From Candidatus Aminicenantota bacterium (GTDB lineage Bacteria > Acidobacteriota > Aminicenantia > UBA2199): a DNA stretch of 5,467 bases. A program made the position numbers and the translations under genes. A model generated the notes under the pieces. That model had not been told where the DNA came from. It did not search any database and saw only the letters and a program-made list of their open reading frames with translations. Positions 1-5,331 of this stretch are shown in pieces; position 1 is the stretch's first letter; every line of letters begins with the position of its first letter. The stretch covers positions 1-5,467 of the forward strand of contig JAUXFB010000121.1 of assembly GCA_030620255.1 (NCBI GenBank), in the 5' to 3' direction.

Positions 1-168
1 AGTTGACCTTATCTGTTTACCTTTATTAACAGTTGCAGAACTGATGATCTTATTTGTGAGGTCTATATCACTTTGAGTGTTTTTTTTAAAGGTATTATCT
101 GTTTCTCTTATGAGATTTTCAACAGGTTTTTGTATCTCCTTTAATATCATTTTTTGTAATTTTATCAT
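1..168 (-). CDS. Polyprenyl diphosphate synthase, N-terminal fragment (cut by window edge)
   Basis: A minus-strand reading frame of 56 codons opens with ATG at 168-166 and runs off the left edge without a stop. The translation starts MIKLQKMILKEIQKPVENLI and reaches NKGKQIRST at the edge. The amphipathic helical start, the segment SDIDLTNKIISSATVNKGKQIR and the GK-x-IR box match the N-terminus of trans-isoprenyl diphosphate synthases (IspB/HepT type; consensus GGKRxRP). In that family the GKR motif binds isopentenyl diphosphate and precedes the first Asp-rich motif, which would lie outside the window. Such enzymes extend farnesyl or geranylgeranyl diphosphate to make quinone side chains. Here the usual RP is RS, a small deviation. 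A second in-frame ATG lies at 150-148, and neither start has a clear Shine-Dalgarno site. The gene is divergent from the PilZ gene. Recognition rests on about 30 residues, so it is moderate. Confidence 0.6.
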   Translation of the reverse strand, partial: MIKLQKMILKEIQKPVENLIRETDNTFKKNTQSDIDLTNKIISSATVNKGKQIRST

Positions 169-185
169 CAATATGTGTATTTTGC

Positions 186-203
186 AATTAAACCTTTATA
201 GCA
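186..203 (-). promoter_or_regulatory. Candidate extended -10 promoter for the leftward synthase gene
   Basis: On the minus strand the sequence TGCTATAAA (TATAAA at 200-195) forms an extended -10 (TG-n-TATAAA). It lies about 26 bases upstream of the ATG at 168, which would give a short leader. No convincing -35 is seen at the right distance, which is tolerable for an extended -10 promoter. This is a motif match in AT-rich DNA. Confidence 0.35.
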
Positions 204-249
204 AATCTGTTATTAAATCTTTTTAAATGGAATAAATTTTATTTTTTTA

Positions 250-279
250 TTGAAATTTTGAAAAAAATGAATATATATT
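250..279 (+). promoter_or_regulatory. Candidate sigma-70 promoter for the PilZ gene
   Basis: TTGAAA (250-255) and TATATT (274-279) are separated by 18 bases, and the -10 ends 23 bases before the ATG at 303. The region is so AT-rich that chance -10 matches are frequent, so confidence is low to moderate. It shares the divergent intergenic space with the leftward synthase promoter. Confidence 0.35.
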
Positions 280-302
280 AATTAGACAACATAAGATAGA
301 AT

Positions 303-695
303 ATGGGACAAAAAAGAGATAGTCAAAGATATAATTTAAAAGCTGAACTTAACGGAAAATTTCAGAACGGTGAAATTTTTATTGTTAAAGATGTTAGTTT
401 CAGTGGAATTAGCCTTTTATCTATTTTTTCACCCGACATTGGAAATAAATATAAATTATATATAAACAATAATGACAAAGTGTATGAGATTAATATAGAG
501 GTCACAAGAAATAAAGTCGTTGGTTTTAATTCAAAGGGAGAGAATGTTTTACCAATGGGTGCTTTACACTCCATTGCAGGTAGAATCCTTGATTTGAATG
601 GAACCAGGAAAAAATTTCTATTATCTCTTCAACTTAGTAGCATTTATGACAGTTTATCTCTGGCTCAAACCATAAAGAAAAATCAGAAAAAGTAA
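303..695 (+). CDS. Stand-alone PilZ domain protein (probable c-di-GMP receptor)
   Basis: A 130-residue protein. It shows both hallmarks of c-di-GMP-binding PilZ domains in the right order: an RxxxR motif near the N-terminus (R5 and R9, in KRDSQRY) and a DxSxxG motif at residues 30-35 (DVSFSG). The rest alternates short hydrophobic strands, as expected of the PilZ beta-barrel, and ends in a helical, lysine-rich tail. There is no signal peptide or membrane segment, so it should be cytosolic. Family knowledge: single-domain PilZ proteins act as c-di-GMP-responsive adaptors, often for motility, pili or exopolysaccharide. Its partner is not shown here. The pseudopilin and assembly-ATPase genes downstream are a plausible target, but a 580-base repeat-filled gap separates them. 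The ribosome site is weak (AAGATAG). The stop codon sits inside the first copy of a direct repeat, so the extreme C-terminus may have been set by repeat insertion. Confidence 0.85.
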   Translation: MGQKRDSQRYNLKAELNGKFQNGEIFIVKDVSFSGISLLSIFSPDIGNKYKLYINNNDKVYEINIEVTRNKVVGFNSKGENVLPMGALHSIAGRILDLNGTRKKFLLSLQLSSIYDSLSLAQTIKKNQKK

Positions 696-820
696 AAAGT
701 GACAGTGCATGTGGAAGTGGATGTGCAAGTGGATGAGTGGATGAGTGACAAGTAAAAAGAGGCAAAAGTGTAAGTGCATGTGGATGGGTAGATGGGTAAC
801 AAGTAAAAAGAAGCAAAATC
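690..820. repeat. Degenerate 51-60 bp direct repeat array with internal 8-bp doublets
   Basis: Three copies of AAGTAAAAAG start at 690, 750 and 801. Copies one and two share AGTGCATGTGGA (704-715 and 773-784). The stretches 748-767 and 799-818 are identical at 19 of 20 bases. Each full unit also contains its own 8-bp tandem doublet: GTGGATGA at 729-736 and 737-744 in unit one, GATGGGTA at 783-790 and 791-798 in unit two. The third unit breaks off near 820. Unlike the surrounding AT-rich DNA, the units are rich in G on the plus strand. The first copy supplies the PilZ stop codon. No coding function is seen on either strand. Confidence 0.8.
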
Positions 821-845
821 GTGGTTAGGGGTTAGAGGGCTGTAG

Positions 846-867
846 GGGCGATTCCATGTAATCGCCC
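846..867. repeat. GC-rich hairpin 1 inside the MITE-like element
   Basis: A perfect 8-bp stem with a 6-base loop (CCATGT), beginning inside the left terminal repeat. The base after the right arm is G and no T-run follows on either strand, so it is not a good intrinsic terminator. Confidence 0.75.
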
Positions 868-909
868 GATTAAAAATAATATCAGAAATAACAACAACCA
901 TACCGAAAC

Positions 910-931
910 GGGCAAAAACACAGTTTTGCCC
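910..931. repeat. Hairpin 2 inside the MITE-like element
   Basis: A perfect 8-bp stem (GGGCAAAA with TTTTGCCC) around the 6-base loop ACACAG. It has the same stem and loop sizes as hairpin 1 and the same GGGC base, but a different upper stem, which suggests the two are related repeat units. No T-run follows. Confidence 0.75.
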
Positions 932-946
932 CTTGTATATTAATAT

Positions 947-972
947 ATTAAATTAATTTTAGTTAATTTAAT
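947..972. repeat. AT-only 10-bp inverted repeat
   Basis: ATTAAATTAA (947-956) pairs perfectly with TTAATTTAAT (963-972) around a 6-base loop (TTTTAG). Inverted repeats made only of A and T arise easily by chance in this DNA. The length and the same 6-base loop as the two neighbouring hairpins make it worth recording. Confidence 0.5.
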
Positions 973-1108
973 GATTAGAAGCCACCGATAATATCGTTTG
1001 CCCCTACAAAAAAATAATGATAGAAATCATTTCAAATAAGAAAAAAAATTAGATCCGATTCATTTGTAATTATGCCCAATCATTTACATGGTATCTTCTT
1101 GATTGTAA

Positions 1109-1128
1109 GGAACGGTCGCGACCGTTCC
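1109..1128. repeat. Perfect 20-bp GC-rich palindrome
   Basis: The half-site GGAACGGTCG is followed directly by its reverse complement CGACCGTTCC, with no spacer. It stands out from the AT-rich surroundings. With no loop and no following T-run it is more like a dispersed palindromic repeat or a dimeric protein-binding site than a terminator. It lies 43 bases upstream of the promoter at 1171, so an operator role is possible but unproven. Confidence 0.75.
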
Positions 1129-1170
1129 CCACATAAAACAAAACCATTGTCCGAATTAACCGGCGGTCTA

Positions 1171-1199
1171 TTGACTTTCCAAAAAGTTTCTCATAATAT
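1171..1199 (+). promoter_or_regulatory. Probable sigma-70 promoter of the pseudopilin/ATPase genes
   Basis: TTGACT (1171-1176; five of six bases match the -35 consensus) is followed after 17 bases by TAATAT (1194-1199). An alternative -10, CATAAT (1192-1197), matches better but at a 15-base spacing. Transcription would start near 1206, leaving a leader of about 80 bases before the ATG at 1290. It is the best -35 match I noticed upstream of any of the plus-strand genes. Confidence 0.5.
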
Positions 1200-1289
1200 A
1201 TATTTGTGGCTAAAATCAATTTATTTATAAGCAAGTTATTTTAGAAAAATTTATGAAAAAGAAGATTTTAATTAATTTTGGGGGTAAAA

Positions 1290-1781
1290 ATGAAGAGATG
1301 TGAAAAATGCGGGAATCTGATTGAGGAAGGAGGGAGTAAGAAATATTGCTCAGAGTGTTTGATTTTAATGGCTGAGGATTCTATTGCTGAGCAAAAAACA
1401 GAATCGTCTAGCAAATCCAAACATAAGAGTAAATTTTTTTTAATCCTAAAATTTGCAATTCTTGTTTTTTGTTTGGCTACTATCTTATATCAGATACCAA
1501 GACTTCAGGCTGTTTTAAGATCAAAGAAACCTTTGAGATATGGCACTTATGATACAGATGCAAATGTTGACAAGTGTATAAAAAACCTCTGGGTTATTGC
1601 CAGAGATTTGCAAGAAGGCAAAGAATTTAATAGTTCAATTATATGTCCTGTGTGCAAAAAACAGTATATAATTAAAAAGCTTAAAGATGAAATTATAATA
1701 TATTGTCCATGCCCTGAGAAGCATAATCTGACTTCAATTAAATGGAGTAGTAAAAAAATGATCCCAGAGGTAAAAAAATGA
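1290..1781 (+). CDS. Single-pass membrane protein with two zinc-ribbon-like cysteine clusters
   Basis: A 163-residue protein; I do not recognise a named family. The N-terminal domain has C4-x2-C7-x12-C20-x2-C23, a typical cytosolic zinc ribbon. A Ser/Lys-rich linker leads to one transmembrane helix at about residues 49-69 (FFLILKFAILVFCLATILYQ). The outer part has a pilin-like stretch (DKCIKNLWVIARDLQ, 94-108) and a second cluster, C119-x2-C122 and C139-x-C141, which could bind metal or form disulfides outside the membrane. The ATG at 1290 is preferred because a G-rich ribosome site (GGGGG, 1280-1284) lies five bases upstream; the TTG at 1278 would add four residues and overlap that site. The stop overlaps the next start (ATGA), so it is translationally coupled to the prepilin-like gene. 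A role in pseudopilus assembly is inferred from this context only. Confidence 0.8.
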   Translation: MKRCEKCGNLIEEGGSKKYCSECLILMAEDSIAEQKTESSSKSKHKSKFFLILKFAILVFCLATILYQIPRLQAVLRSKKPLRYGTYDTDANVDKCIKNLWVIARDLQEGKEFNSSIICPVCKKQYIIKKLKDEIIIYCPCPEKHNLTSIKWSSKKMIPEVKK

Positions 1782-2671
1782 GAAAAAATAATAAAAAAAA
1801 CATAGGTTTTGTAATACTTGAATTGCTTGTAGTAATATCAATAATAGGAGCTATTGCTGTTATTATAATTCCAGAATACTTGATTTATATTGAGAAAGCA
1901 AGGGCAACTGATTGCATGGTAAATAGAAAAAATATTGAAGAGGCATCTATTATGTATATAGCTGACCATGGAGAAGCAACATCAAATATTCAGTACCTGG
2001 TAAAGGGAGGGTATCTAAAAACATATCCTGTTTGTAAATCCGGTGGCGTGTATGTATGGATTGTTGAACCAAGTAAAGGTATTTCAGGTACTATTGGATG
2101 CTCAGTCCATTATTGGAGTAGTATCACGCCATCAAATAATCAAGAAACGCTGTTTTCCTCTGATTTTGATGATATGAAAGGAATGGACATAATAATGGGA
2201 GGAGGTGCAATTGAGAATGGCAATCTTGTGCTTGATCACAAAAAACACTTGCAGAACAGGGTTGCCTTTGGAGATAATAATTGGAAGGATTATGAAATAA
2301 CTGTTAATGCAACATTAAAAAAAGGAAATGGTTATGGGGTTTATTATCGTAGTGATGGCAAAAGGAATATAACAGGGTATATATTCCAGTATGATTCAGG
2401 ATTAAGAAATAAATTTGTTGTTAGGAAAGTAATTAATGGAAGGGAAGAGTTACCTTTTCAAAGTGCTAAAATGCCAAAAAATTTTCCTGTACATAACCAG
2501 TCACATGAGGTAAATATTTCTGTTAAAGGAGATTCTTTTACAATAAAGGTTGATGGTGAAGTTGTTTTCAACTTCAATGATACGTCATTTTCTTCTGGTA
2601 GTGCTGGTTTTAGGACATGGTCTAAGTCTTATGTTCAATTTCATTCCGTACAAGTCGTTGATGTAAAGTGA
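1778..2671 (+). CDS. Prepilin-like protein (pseudopilin) fused to a concanavalin-A-like domain
   Basis: A 297-residue protein. The N-terminus is a class III prepilin signal: a short basic leader (MRKNNKKNIG) with the predicted cleavage after G10, then F at +1, the key glutamate at +5 (E15), a hydrophobic helix (residues 11-32) and the pilin proline at +22 (P32). Residues 33-113 resemble short GspG-like pseudopilins (KARATDC, YLKTYPVCKSGG, GCSVHYW), with cysteines C46, C86 and C108. Residues about 125-297 are an added beta-rich domain (for example NWKDYEITVNATLKKGNGYGVYYR, split here at residues 168-191, and SFTIKVDGEVVFNFND) that looks like a LamG/DUF1080-type concanavalin-A-like sandwich. 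Family knowledge: such sandwiches often bind or act on sugars. I see no convincing catalytic residues, so binding is only inferred. The ribosome site is AGAGG (1766-1770). It is likely a minor or tip subunit extended by the downstream ATPase. Confidence 0.85.
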   Translation: MRKNNKKNIGFVILELLVVISIIGAIAVIIIPEYLIYIEKARATDCMVNRKNIEEASIMYIADHGEATSNIQYLVKGGYLKTYPVCKSGGVYVWIVEPSKGISGTIGCSVHYWSSITPSNNQETLFSSDFDDMKGMDIIMGGGAIENGNLVLDHKKHLQNRVAFGDNNWKDYEITVNATLKKGNGYGVYYRSDGKRNITGYIFQYDSGLRNKFVVRKVINGREELPFQSAKMPKNFPVHNQSHEVNISVKGDSFTIKVDGEVVFNFNDTSFSSGSAGFRTWSKSYVQFHSVQVVDVK

Positions 2672-2716
2672 AATTGATATATAAACAGAAGAAGATCTCA
2701 AGAAAATGTTGCATGT

Positions 2717-2733
2717 TTAAAAACAGTTTTTAG
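2717..2733 (+). other. Weak AT hairpin between pseudopilin and ATPase genes
   Basis: TAAAAA (2718-2723) pairs with TTTTTA (2727-2732) around a 3-base loop in the 94-base gap. The stem has no GC pair, so it is unlikely to stop transcription efficiently. The ATPase gene could therefore be read through from the promoter at 1171. I find no clean promoter in this gap. Confidence 0.25.
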
Positions 2734-2755
2734 TCTATTTAAGGTTTAATTTTAT

Positions 2756-2768
2756 GGAGGAAAATATG
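2756..2768 (+). promoter_or_regulatory. Ribosome binding site that decides the ATPase start
   Basis: A full GGAGG (2756-2760) lies five bases before the ATG at 2766. The upstream in-frame ATG at 2754 overlaps this GGAGG and has only AT-rich DNA before it. The ATG at 2766 is therefore the more likely start, giving 850 rather than 854 residues. Confidence 0.75.
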
Positions 2769-5318
2769 ATAAAAGAAGCTGCACCATTAATACTATGTAT
2801 TGATGATAATATTATTTCACTTAATCTCCTTGAACATATTCTCTTAAAGAACGGTTTCCGTGTTGCAAAATTACAGAGTTCAAAAGATGCAGTTGAAAAA
2901 GTTATAGAAATTAATCCTGATCTCATATTGCTTGATGTTATGATACCTGAAATGGATGGTTATGAAGTATGTTCAATATTAAGCAAAAAAAAGGAGGCGT
3001 CTGATATTCCGGTTATATTTGTGACAGCTCTTGAAGCTGAACAGGATAAAATAAAAGCTTTTTCTTCAGGCGGAGTGGATTTCATTGCAAAACCTGTGCA
3101 AAAAGATATTCTTCTTGATAAAATAAAGTATCATCTTTTAAATAAAAAATGCTGGGAAAATATACGTTCCCATATCTCCAAAATCGGTATAGGAATCATC
3201 CCTTCAACTTTTATTGAATTCAAGAAATATCTCTTGCAGAAATTGAAGTCAATACCAGATATAGAACAAAAGATTAATGGAATCAATTTTATGAACATTT
3301 ACTCTTCAATAGAAAAAACAAAAATATCCAGCAAAGAGCTGGCTAAAATGATTGCAGGATTTTTAAATATTTCATATATTAATCTGATTAATCCAGAAGA
3401 AATTCTTATAGGGATACTCCCTGCTCCATATTGTAAGGAGAATCTGGTTATTCCTGTAAATGATGACACTGAAAAAATGGCCTTTGTTTTGAGCAATCCC
3501 TTCAGCTTGGAACTTAATGATGTACTTAAGCGTGTATCTGGAAAGCAGAACCCGAAGATATTAATAACAGAACCACAAAACCTTGACTATTTATTGGGAT
3601 TAAATCCTGCTATGTCTATAAATTTAATAAAGAAAGAAGATGATATAGAGGAATACGATGACATTGATTTAAGTATGAAAATAGATGAAGAAGTATCAGA
3701 AGAAGAAATACAAGAACGACCTGTAGTATATTTAACAAATAAAATTATTCAATCTGCAGTGGACGAGAGAGCCAGTGACATTCATATTGAGCCTAAAGAG
3801 AAAGAAACTGTAGTCCGTTTCCGAGTCGATGGTGATATGAAGGGAGCCTATGTTTTCAAGAATGAAACTGGTAGCCGTATAATATCAAGATTAAAAGTGC
3901 TCGGGAACCTTAATATTGCCGAACGGCGCAAACCACAGGATGGTTCTTTTTTGGCCAGAGTTTTTAAAAAAATATTAAACATAAGACTTGCAACCACCAG
4001 TTCAATATATGGAGAAAGCCTTATTATTCGTTTGCTTGAACCTAAAGCTGCTCCTAAAAAATTAACAGGACTTGGAATGACAGAGGACCAGCAAAAAACA
4101 ATGATAGAACTGGCAAATTGCAATGAAGGATTAATTCTTATTGTTGGCCCTACTGGTTCTGGAAAGACAACTACTATTTACAGTCTTCTTTCGAAAATCA
4201 ATTGTGAAAAAAAGAGCCTGATATCAATTGAAGATCCTGTGGAATACCGCATACAATATGCCAATCAACAACAAGTGAATGAAAAGGCAGGGGTTACATT
4301 TGAATCTCTTCTTAAATCGTCTGTAAGACAGGATCCGGATATTTTGTATATTGGTGAGATCCGTGATCCATTCTCAGCCAAAATTGCAGTCGATTTTGCC
4401 AGTACAGGCCATATAACTATCACCACAATGCATACTAATAGTGCGACATCGGCAATCTTTAGGCTTGAACGTCAAGAAGTGACCCGAGATATAATTGCAG
4501 AGTCGGCTATTGCTATTATTGCACAGCGGTTGGTTAAGAAGTTGTGCAATCATTGTAAAGAAATAAAAGAAATATCTTCGGAAATGAGAGAAAAGCTATC
4601 CCATTTCAGTGCTGAAGTTCCGGACAAAGTTGCATATACAAAAGGCTGCTTTCGTTGTAACCAGACAGGTTATTTTGGAAGGGAAGCAATTTATGAGGTT
4701 ATCAAGTTCGATCCGGAAATTAAAGATATGGTGCGAAATAATGTTCCAATTGCTGAGATCAGAGGATTTCTCAAACAGCGGGGGGATCTTTTGATAGGCC
4801 GACATGGAATAGAAAAAATAAAAAATCTAATTTTTGACCCGAGAGATGTTTATGGTAAAATTCTTGTTGATGAAGAGAAACTCAATATCACTAAAAGAAC
4901 AGACAATCGCAAAATTCCTGAAACAATCCCGGTAAAAGATAATCCATATTCTTTTCTTGTTGTTGAGGATGACCAAATAAGTCAGAAAATTATAAAAAAA
5001 ATCCTGATCAATGCTGGTTATCAGGTAGAATGTGTGGGTGACGGAATTGAAGCATTAATGTGTTTGGGAAAAGGTAAATATGATCTTATAATTTCTGATA
5101 TAAATATGCCTAATATGGATGGATTTAAACTGCTTGAAATCATGAAGCAGAAAAATATAAACACACCTGTTATCTTATTGACAGGAGATAAATGTGAAGA
5201 ATCCGAGATAAAAGGTCTGGAACTTGGAGCAGTTGAATATTTTATTAAACCCATAAAAAAAGAGCTACTTCTTGCTAAAATAAACAATTTATTTCAGAAC
5301 CGCACCATACAAATTTAA
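2766..5318 (+). CDS. Receiver / GspE-PilB-type assembly ATPase / receiver fusion protein
   Basis: An 850-residue cytosolic fusion (numbered from ATG 2766). Residues 8-126 are a CheY-like receiver with the acidic pair D13-D14, phospho-acceptor D57 (LLDVMIPEMDG), T87 and K109-P110. Residues about 190-278 match the GspE/PilB N-terminal domain (T2SSE_N), followed by an acidic linker (291-316). Residues about 320-690 are the type II secretion / type IV pilus ATPase: SDIHIEP (337-343), Walker A GPTGSGKT (461-468), Asp box SIEDPVEY (487-494), Walker B GEIRD with E531, His box H549 and H556, and a zinc site C594-x2-C597 with C628-x2-C631. Residues about 728-846 are a second complete receiver (E734-D735-D736, D778, T806, K828-P829). 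The C-x2-C pairs place it with the assembly (GspE/PilB) rather than retraction (PilT) ATPases. All catalytic and phosphorylation residues are present. It probably powers pseudopilin assembly under phosphorelay control. GspE/PilB proteins are usually about 500-570 residues; the extra length is the two receivers and a linker. Confidence 0.93.
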   Translation: MIKEAAPLILCIDDNIISLNLLEHILLKNGFRVAKLQSSKDAVEKVIEINPDLILLDVMIPEMDGYEVCSILSKKKEASDIPVIFVTALEAEQDKIKAFSSGGVDFIAKPVQKDILLDKIKYHLLNKKCWENIRSHISKIGIGIIPSTFIEFKKYLLQKLKSIPDIEQKINGINFMNIYSSIEKTKISSKELAKMIAGFLNISYINLINPEEILIGILPAPYCKENLVIPVNDDTEKMAFVLSNPFSLELNDVLKRVSGKQNPKILITEPQNLDYLLGLNPAMSINLIKKEDDIEEYDDIDLSMKIDEEVSEEEIQERPVVYLTNKIIQSAVDERASDIHIEPKEKETVVRFRVDGDMKGAYVFKNETGSRIISRLKVLGNLNIAERRKPQDGSFLARVFKKILNIRLATTSSIYGESLIIRLLEPKAAPKKLTGLGMTEDQQKTMIELANCNEGLILIVGPTGSGKTTTIYSLLSKINCEKKSLISIEDPVEYRIQYANQQQVNEKAGVTFESLLKSSVRQDPDILYIGEIRDPFSAKIAVDFASTGHITITTMHTNSATSAIFRLERQEVTRDIIAESAIAIIAQRLVKKLCNHCKEIKEISSEMREKLSHFSAEVPDKVAYTKGCFRCNQTGYFGREAIYEVIKFDPEIKDMVRNNVPIAEIRGFLKQRGDLLIGRHGIEKIKNLIFDPRDVYGKILVDEEKLNITKRTDNRKIPETIPVKDNPYSFLVVEDDQISQKIIKKILINAGYQVECVGDGIEALMCLGKGKYDLIISDINMPNMDGFKLLEIMKQKNINTPVILLTGDKCEESEIKGLELGAVEYFIKPIKKELLLAKINNLFQNRTIQI

Positions 5319-5331
5319 TTATAAATTGTTT
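5282..5331. terminator. Possible bidirectional terminator between convergent genes
   Basis: AAACAATTTA (5282-5291) pairs perfectly with TAAATTGTTT (5322-5331) around a 30-base loop. The structure spans the end of the ATPase gene and the convergent stop at 5331. A smaller stem AATTTA/TAAATT (5312-5317 with 5322-5327) competes with it. The stem has one GC pair and a long loop, so the call is weak; position between convergent stops is the main support. Confidence 0.25.

Larger units (their letters stand above)
841..1008. mobile_element. MITE-like palindromic element with 9-bp terminal inverted repeats
   Basis: TGTAGGGGC (841-849) and GCCCCTACA (1000-1008) are perfect 9-bp inverted repeats bounding 168 bp with no open gene. 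Inside are three hairpins. The first has an 8-bp stem GGGCGATT (846-853) with AATCGCCC (860-867). The second has an 8-bp stem GGGCAAAA (910-917) with TTTTGCCC (924-931). The third is an AT-only 10-bp stem (947-956 with 963-972). A further CGATA-A-TATCG lies at 986-996. Size, terminal repeats and lack of coding capacity fit a non-autonomous mobilised or REP-like dispersed element. No target-site duplication is evident in the flanks, so mobility is inferred from structure alone. An alternative is a cluster of independent small palindromic repeats. Confidence 0.5.
696..1289. other. Gene-free repeat-rich intergenic region
   Basis: No credible gene is seen on either strand in about 590 bases. From left to right it holds the degenerate direct repeats (690-820), a G-rich stretch with two close GGTTAG/GGTTAGAG copies (823-839), a MITE-like element (841-1008), plain AT-rich DNA (1009-1108), a perfect 20-bp palindrome (1109-1128), a sigma-70-type promoter (1171-1199) and an untranslated leader to the ATG at 1290. 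The minus-strand open frames here translate to low-complexity Ser/Thr/His/Pro/Leu runs that come from the repeat and are not genes. Confidence 0.8.

Noticed and set aside
690..820. CRISPR array
   Set aside because: Units are degenerate and of unequal length (60 and 51 bp), contain internal tandem doublets, and lack conserved repeats alternating with unique spacers; no cas genes are present.
634..901. Two minus-strand open frames (634-816 and 683-901) with repeated STHP/CTYTF-like peptides
   Set aside because: They are translations of the degenerate direct repeat and overlap the PilZ gene end; low complexity, no ribosome sites, no recognisable domain.
846..931. The two GC-rich hairpins as intrinsic terminators of the PilZ transcript
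   Set aside because: Neither stem is followed by a T-run on either strand.
1206..1230. Sigma-54 (-24/-12) promoter suggested by GTGGC at 1206-1210
   Set aside because: The matching TTGC element is missing at the required spacing.
1278..1289. TTG start four codons upstream for the zinc-ribbon gene
   Set aside because: It overlaps the G-rich ribosome site that is well placed for the ATG at 1290, and has no site of its own.
1778..2671. Active glycoside hydrolase function for the pseudopilin C-terminal domain
   Set aside because: The resemblance is to the beta-sandwich fold only; I could not identify a convincing catalytic acid pair, so only possible binding is proposed.
3848..4123. Minus-strand open frame inside the ATPase gene (also those at 3299-3496, 4596-4805 and 5021-5287, and the plus-strand one at 4609-4794)
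   Set aside because: All are shadow frames within a strongly supported, motif-complete coding region and show no domain of their own.
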